Shown here in pieces: positions 59,858 through 64,000 of a stretch of 64,000 bases of DNA. The stretch is from the NCBI GenBank assembly GCA_964586675.1, contig CAZPHQ010000004.1, positions 78,796 to 142,795 on the forward strand. Direction: 5' to 3'. The DNA is from JADLGH01 sp964586675 (GTDB lineage: Bacteria; Desulfobacterota_D; UBA1144; Nemesobacterales; UBA2774). The notes below the pieces were generated by a model that worked only from the letters and a program-made list of their open reading frames with translations, made no database searches and had not been told where the DNA came from. Made by a program: the position numbers and the translations under genes. Numbering within the stretch: the first letter of the stretch is position 1; every line of letters begins with the position of its first letter.

Positions 59858-60961
59858 GTGATTTGTCCAGGCCAGATGCAGCCCGAGCAGGAACACCCAG
59901 ACCAAACATATGAAGACAACGGAAGGAAGGGCGTCGCCTCTTCCTCCCGCGCGATCGTGAACATCCACGGGCTCGTGATCGAATGCATATCGGAATCGCC
60001 CGAGCTGGTGAGCGCCATGGTAAGGCCGTTCAATTTCTTCAGGACAGATTTCGGGCAGCCCTACGTAACCGTAACCGGAGTGGAGTCGGAGCCGCCCTAC
60101 TCTTCCTTCCCGAACGCCCCGTCGAGCTTTTCGACGCCGAGGAACATCGTCTTCACAAGGGGCAAGACAAAAATCATAGACTACTTCGGGAAAGGCGTCG
60201 TGATAGCGGACGACGGCGGCCGGAAGCACACGATATACGGGACCGATCCGAATTTTCTCCAGGAGGCGTTTTATCTCCTCGTCCTCTCGCTACTCGGACA
60301 ATACTGCGACGAAAAGGGGATACTGAGAATCCACGCCCTCACCTTTTCACTCGCCGACACGGCCGTCATATTCTCGGCGCAGTCGGGCGGCGGGAAATCG
60401 ACGATGGCCTTTTCAGTCCTGGAAAGAGAAGGGCTCAGGCTCATATCGGACGACGAGGCGCTCGTAGATAAAGACGGCAGCGTCCTCCCCCTCCCCATAC
60501 GCATCGGAACGCTCGACGAGTCCAGGATAAGCTCGATTCCCCCGGAATACGTTTACCGCATAGATCGTATGGAATTCGGCGAAAAATATTTCATAGACAT
60601 AGACTACTGGGAGGACAAGCTCGAACGCCGGCTCCTCAGGAAGAAGATACTCTTTTTCGCAAAGAGGCTGATTAACGGAAATCCCTATATAGAAAAATCG
60701 TCCCGGTTCGAGACGCTGAAATCGCTCATGAGCGCGGCCGTTATAGGCCTCGGGCTCTATCAGGGCATGGAGTTCGTATTCAACAACTCTCCCGGCGAGA
60801 TTTTCTCCCGCGTGCCCGTCTTCGGAAGGCGGCTCTACGCGGCGCTCGGGCTCACGGCGGCGGCCGAGAGCTACAAAATATTCCTTGGCAGGGACCACGC
60901 GGAAAATATAAGGGTGCTGGAAGAGTTCCTGAGAAAAAGACAGGCCGGTGACGCGCGATGA
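59858..60961 (+). CDS. HPr kinase-like P-loop protein
   Basis: 367 residues from GTG (an ATG lies six codons in). A C-terminal HPr-kinase-like domain has Walker A SAQSGGGKSTMAFSV near residues 172-186 and ISDDEALVDKDGSVLPLPI near 200, as in HprK-related proteins. The N-terminal 150 residues are unlike true HPr kinase. Such proteins occur in clusters for exopolysaccharides and for tailored peptides (lasso peptides), where some phosphorylate a serine. The stop overlaps the next start by four bases (ATGA). Confidence 0.78.
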   Translation: MICPGQMQPEQEHPDQTYEDNGRKGVASSSRAIVNIHGLVIECISESPELVSAMVRPFNFFRTDFGQPYVTVTGVESEPPYSSFPNAPSSFSTPRNIVFTRGKTKIIDYFGKGVVIADDGGRKHTIYGTDPNFLQEAFYLLVLSLLGQYCDEKGILRIHALTFSLADTAVIFSAQSGGGKSTMAFSVLEREGLRLISDDEALVDKDGSVLPLPIRIGTLDESRISSIPPEYVYRIDRMEFGEKYFIDIDYWEDKLERRLLRKKILFFAKRLINGNPYIEKSSRFETLKSLMSAAVIGLGLYQGMEFVFNNSPGEIFSRVPVFGRRLYAALGLTAAAESYKIFLGRDHAENIRVLEEFLRKRQAGDAR

Positions 60962-61959
60962 ACCGAAGCGTCGATATTTCGCTCATAGTGCTGACGTATA
61001 ACCGGCCGGGGCCGCTCAAACGGTGCCTCGAATCGATAGTGGCTATCGACATGGGGCGGACCTCGTTCGAGGTTATAGTCGTCGACGACGGCTCGACTCT
61101 CGACAACGAAAGCGTGGTCAGAGAATTCGACGGCAGGCTGGATATCAGGTACCTCCGGAAAGCGAGGGGCGGCGTCGCCTCGGCGAGGAACTACGGCGGC
61201 GTTAACGCCGAAGGCAGGTTGATCGCATTCATAGCTGACGACTACATCCTTCCCGTAAATTACGTGAAAGACACGACCGCATTCCTCGCCGAGAATCCCG
61301 GGGCGTTCATCATAACCCACAACATACTCCCGACTGGACCCAGCATATTCAGATACGCACAGAGGCTTTACTACCAGATGACCCTCCTTCAGAGATTCAG
61401 CGGTAAAGATTTTCGAAGCGGCGTTCTCGAAAGTTTTGACCTTCCGCCTTCGAGGGCGGCGGTGTTCAGGAAAGAGATGTTCGGGATCACGGGATGGTTC
61501 GACGAGGCACTCCTCACAGGCGAAGACGGCGATCTCGGAATGAGAATGGCCGCCGAGGGAATACCGGTATATTTCTTCGTGGATAAATATATAAAGCACT
61601 GGGAAGATAAAGGCCTGTCCGGCTACCTCGAGCAGAGAATCCGCTACGGGGCGAGCTTTTACAGGGTCCTCAAGGATAAAAGGGGGAACCAGATGACGGA
61701 GCCTTCTCCCGGGAGGATTATCAAGTCCACCTGGGAAAGATATTTCTCCTGGCTCAGGCTTTCGTTCACGCTCAAAAGAAAAGCGGAATATATTCTCCTG
61801 ACCCCGTTAACAATCCTTTTCCTGTCATCTTACTATTGGGGATTCTATTCGGAATCGAGAAGAAAAACTCCATCGGCTGGCGTCGTGGCAGCAGCTTATA
61901 AAGAGCAGGAGAACCCGGCTCGAAAAGAGTCCCGAAAAGCAAGCCTGAACACCAAATAA
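60958..61959 (+). CDS. Glycosyltransferase family 2
   Basis: 333 residues of GT-A fold. Nucleotide-sugar contacts VIVVDDGST near residue 35 and FIADDYILPVNYV (DxD equivalent) near 90 are clear, and FDEALLTGEDGDLGMRMA is the acceptor/catalytic aspartate region near 180. A C-terminal hydrophobic stretch (ILLTPLTILFLSSYYWG) may be a membrane anchor. It transfers a sugar to a lipid or polymer acceptor. It overlaps both neighbours. Confidence 0.9.
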   Translation: MNRSVDISLIVLTYNRPGPLKRCLESIVAIDMGRTSFEVIVVDDGSTLDNESVVREFDGRLDIRYLRKARGGVASARNYGGVNAEGRLIAFIADDYILPVNYVKDTTAFLAENPGAFIITHNILPTGPSIFRYAQRLYYQMTLLQRFSGKDFRSGVLESFDLPPSRAAVFRKEMFGITGWFDEALLTGEDGDLGMRMAAEGIPVYFFVDKYIKHWEDKGLSGYLEQRIRYGASFYRVLKDKRGNQMTEPSPGRIIKSTWERYFSWLRLSFTLKRKAEYILLTPLTILFLSSYYWGFYSESRRKTPSAGVVAAAYKEQENPARKESRKASLNTK

Positions 61960-63308
61960 TGGCTCTCAAAGAAGCCGTCTTCAAAATCTCCAGCCACCCT
62001 GTCTTAAGCCCCCTGGGCAGGTGTATTTACTTTCTCTGCGAGAGAGTGCTATCCCGCGCCTTCCAGAGTTTTCCGGAAATACGCTCCGCGTATGTATCCG
62101 GCAGCATGTCCGGGGGCGACATCGTCCCGGGGCTGAGCGATATCGACTGCGTCATAACGATCGACGACCTCGGCGCGAGGGAAGAGTATGGGCTCATGAC
62201 GGAGCTGGAACGGAAGATAAGATACAGGATGCCCCCCTTCGGCAGGGATAAAATAGGGGTTCACGTTGTCGCTTATTCTTCAGCCGAATGGTCTCTTCTC
62301 GGCGACCTCTTTCTAGGCAAAAAGGCCGGAAAGCCGCGGATGCTCTTCGCGGGAAATGAAAGCCCGCCGGACTACGAGCTAAGCGGAAGAATCAAGGCGC
62401 TTCACCATCTCTATAAGGCGTTCTGGAAGATAATAAACCTCCAGGACAGCATCCTGAAGCCCTCTGGAGATTCTCTCGAACCGGAATTAACGAAACGGAT
62501 TATAGACAGGGCAATGGTCACTCTCGACGATGCGGTGAAAGAAGCGGGAGACATACCCGGGGAATATACGAATCTGAGAGAGAATACACGTCAATCGTGG
62601 GAGATATTAAAAAGGGCGGCCAACGAATCCAAACATATAGAAATGCTCGCCATGCTTCTTCATCTTTTCGACGTCGCCGCCGGAGCGGTTTACAAAAGCA
62701 CAGTGCCGGGGGACACACACTCTACAGGCGAAGTTGAGCCGGTCGGCGAGACAATGATCCTGCCTGCTGAGATTACAGACATAGTTCCGGTTATTCAGCA
62801 GCATCAGAACGATAAGGATGTAGTTGTATACACAAACGTCGAGAAAGCTGATATATTCCTCTTTGATTCCGCGAACCGCGGGCTCTCGTCGGCAATCGTC
62901 GAACACTATAAAGGAATCGGTGACCGCGCCCTCAGGATCATGTCGATAGATAGATTCCGGCAGTTTTTTCTCAATTTCTCGGAGCAGGCCGCCGTCGATA
63001 TTTTCAGCGGCCGGCAATTCACCCTCGCGGGAATACGCGACCGTGAGGCCCTTCTGCTCGACGCCTACTCGGTTCTGCCGCAGCTGAGGTCCCCAAGGAA
63101 CTGGAAATCCGGCGAGAGGTGCGAATCGTTTCGGGGCAAAGCCGAAAGAATAATCCGGGAGCTCGGAGCGTCTGTCCCCGACGCGCGGGCTTCATATAGC
63201 GGCAAATCCTTAGACGAGTACGAAAGATTTACCGATCTGAAAGAGATGTCGCAGGCGCTCACGGCGGCCCTCGGCGAATTTCTTTCTTCGAGGTACGAAG
63301 GCGCATGA
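61959..63308 (+). CDS. Nucleotidyltransferase-fold protein
   Basis: 449 residues. A DNA polymerase-beta-like nucleotidyltransferase site GSMSGGDIVPGLSDIDC (GS, then DxD) is near residues 47-63, with IGVHVVAYS giving the third acidic strand region. The C-terminal 270 residues are helical and unrecognised. Similar proteins lie with HprK-like kinases and glycosyltransferases in modification clusters. The start codon shares one base with the preceding stop (TAATG). Target unknown. Confidence 0.77.
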   Translation: MALKEAVFKISSHPVLSPLGRCIYFLCERVLSRAFQSFPEIRSAYVSGSMSGGDIVPGLSDIDCVITIDDLGAREEYGLMTELERKIRYRMPPFGRDKIGVHVVAYSSAEWSLLGDLFLGKKAGKPRMLFAGNESPPDYELSGRIKALHHLYKAFWKIINLQDSILKPSGDSLEPELTKRIIDRAMVTLDDAVKEAGDIPGEYTNLRENTRQSWEILKRAANESKHIEMLAMLLHLFDVAAGAVYKSTVPGDTHSTGEVEPVGETMILPAEITDIVPVIQQHQNDKDVVVYTNVEKADIFLFDSANRGLSSAIVEHYKGIGDRALRIMSIDRFRQFFLNFSEQAAVDIFSGRQFTLAGIRDREALLLDAYSVLPQLRSPRNWKSGERCESFRGKAERIIRELGASVPDARASYSGKSLDEYERFTDLKEMSQALTAALGEFLSSRYEGA

Positions 63309-64000
63309 TTAAGCCAGGCTTCGTAATACTCCTGACCGGGCCGCCAGGCAGGCTCGACGAGACTCTCCGCAGCATAGCGGGAGAGGCCGGAGGGAACGAA
63401 CGAATTATATGCATCCTGGACGAGGCTTACAGTGAACCGGCCGCTGGAATCATTGAACGCAGCCGCGCCCCGGTTACCGTCATTTATTCCGACCTCGCTT
63501 CCGAAGGCCCCGGCGGAGCTCTGAACAGTGCCATATCCCTTTCGGGAGGCGACGCCGTATTTCTCATAACCCAGGCGGTAGCGCTTCCTCCGGGGTTCGT
63601 CGCCGCCTGCATGGAAAAGCTCTATTCAATGGACTCCGTCGGATTCGTTTACGGAAGCTACATAGAAGAAAGAGATGGGGACCAAGAGGCCTTCATACAC
63701 GCCCGCACCGATAATTACGACTTCGCCGAATCTTCCCGCGTAGGCCCGGTGCGGGCCATAAAAAAAGAGGTCTTCGATACCGTCGGATATTACGACCCCG
63801 CGCTCAAATACGCCTTCGATTTCGACCTCAGGCTGAGAATTTTCGAGAAATACGATATAGCTGCGCTCGATGGAGAGGCATACAGGGTCCTCTATAACGG
63901 GGAAGAGACGAATCACGACCCTACCCGCCCGCGCGAGTCATACACGCACTACACCCCGGAGAAAGAAGCCGAGTTCAGGGAGGCCTGCTGCGCATCGCTG
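63305..64000 (+). CDS. Glycosyltransferase-like protein, partial (3' end off window)
   Basis: The visible 232 residues start at an ATG overlapping the previous stop by four bases. The GT-A-like chain contains FVILLTGPPGRLDETLRSIA, PGGALNSAISLSGGDAVFLI and YDPALKYAFDFDLRLRIFEK, corresponding to GT2 nucleotide and acceptor motifs, although the first motif is GPPGR and the usual DDGS is absent. I regard it as a GT2-related protein. The rest is beyond base 64000. Confidence 0.7.
   Translation, partial: MIKPGFVILLTGPPGRLDETLRSIAGEAGGNERIICILDEAYSEPAAGIIERSRAPVTVIYSDLASEGPGGALNSAISLSGGDAVFLITQAVALPPGFVAACMEKLYSMDSVGFVYGSYIEERDGDQEAFIHARTDNYDFAESSRVGPVRAIKKEVFDTVGYYDPALKYAFDFDLRLRIFEKYDIAALDGEAYRVLYNGEETNHDPTRPRESYTHYTPEKEAEFREACCASL

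Noticed and set aside
1..64000. CRISPR arrays, insertion sequences, integrases, rRNA
   Set aside because: No spaced direct repeats, transposase-like proteins or rRNA-like sequence could be recognised.

Overview
The window looks like one contiguous piece of chromosome from a GC-rich, Gram-negative bacterium that is probably uncultured. An outer membrane is implied by a TolC/adaptor/RND efflux operon, several predicted lipoproteins, a cell-wall amidase with an AMIN domain and complete minC-minD-minE genes. A HemY-type protoporphyrinogen oxidase and NDH-2-like proteins suggest some aerobic metabolism. An archaeal-type phosphoglycerate mutase and a two-ring CDC48-type AAA ATPase are less usual in bacteria. 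Arg AGG and Ile ATA codons look frequent. The mixture fits deep delta-type lineages (Desulfobacterota-like, Dadabacteria-like), but no phylogenetic marker here settles the taxonomy.

Bases 1-11,700 (all minus strand) hold the most interesting unit. Four genes resemble the Sll0783-Sll0787 / MSMEG_0567-0572 (Nit1C) nitrogen-starvation and cyanide-assimilation cluster: a GNAT protein, a PurM/AIR-synthase-like protein, an Sll0783-family protein and an MSMEG_0568-type radical SAM enzyme. A glycosyltransferase of the MSMEG_0565 type follows. Interleaved with them are the three subunits of the AllF/AllG/AllH (FdrA, DUF1116, DUF2877) carbamoyltransferase system and a carbamate kinase. The nitrilase that defines classical Nit1C is not in view. 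An XRE-cupin regulator lies in the operon, and a perfect 15-bp palindrome overlaps the likely promoter. I infer a nitrogen-scavenging pathway ending in carbamoyl phosphate, ATP, CO2 and ammonia.

Bases 11,890-14,930 hold an FmdB zinc ribbon and an amidohydrolase, then an AT-rich cassette of four small, mostly membrane or secreted genes next to tRNA-Leu(GAG). Bases 15,000-28,500 are housekeeping: ApgM, a PhnP-like hydrolase, an amidase, PolX, LigA, RlmB, an M23 peptidase, GNAT, a probable Fe-S PD-(D/E)XK nuclease and a YihY/BrkB protein. Bases 28,500-36,300 hold a four-repeat cyanovirin-like protein and, diverging from it, an RND efflux operon whose TolC protein carries an extra N-terminal binding-protein-like domain.

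Bases 36,300-46,300 hold small envelope proteins, a Na+/H+ antiporter, a J-domain/universal-stress fusion, an NDH-2/cNMP/CBS fusion, DoxX, a DsbD-alpha-like protein and a thioesterase. Bases 46,400-57,600 hold RecF, CDC48, prepilin peptidase, an NtrB/NtrC-like two-component pair, HemY, DUF4126, an FKBP and an SDR. MinCDE follows on the minus strand. The right edge opens a tightly overlapping plus-strand operon (HprK-like kinase, GT2, nucleotidyltransferase, second glycosyltransferase) that looks like the start of a surface-glycan or peptide-modification cluster. No rRNA, CRISPR array or insertion sequence was seen.
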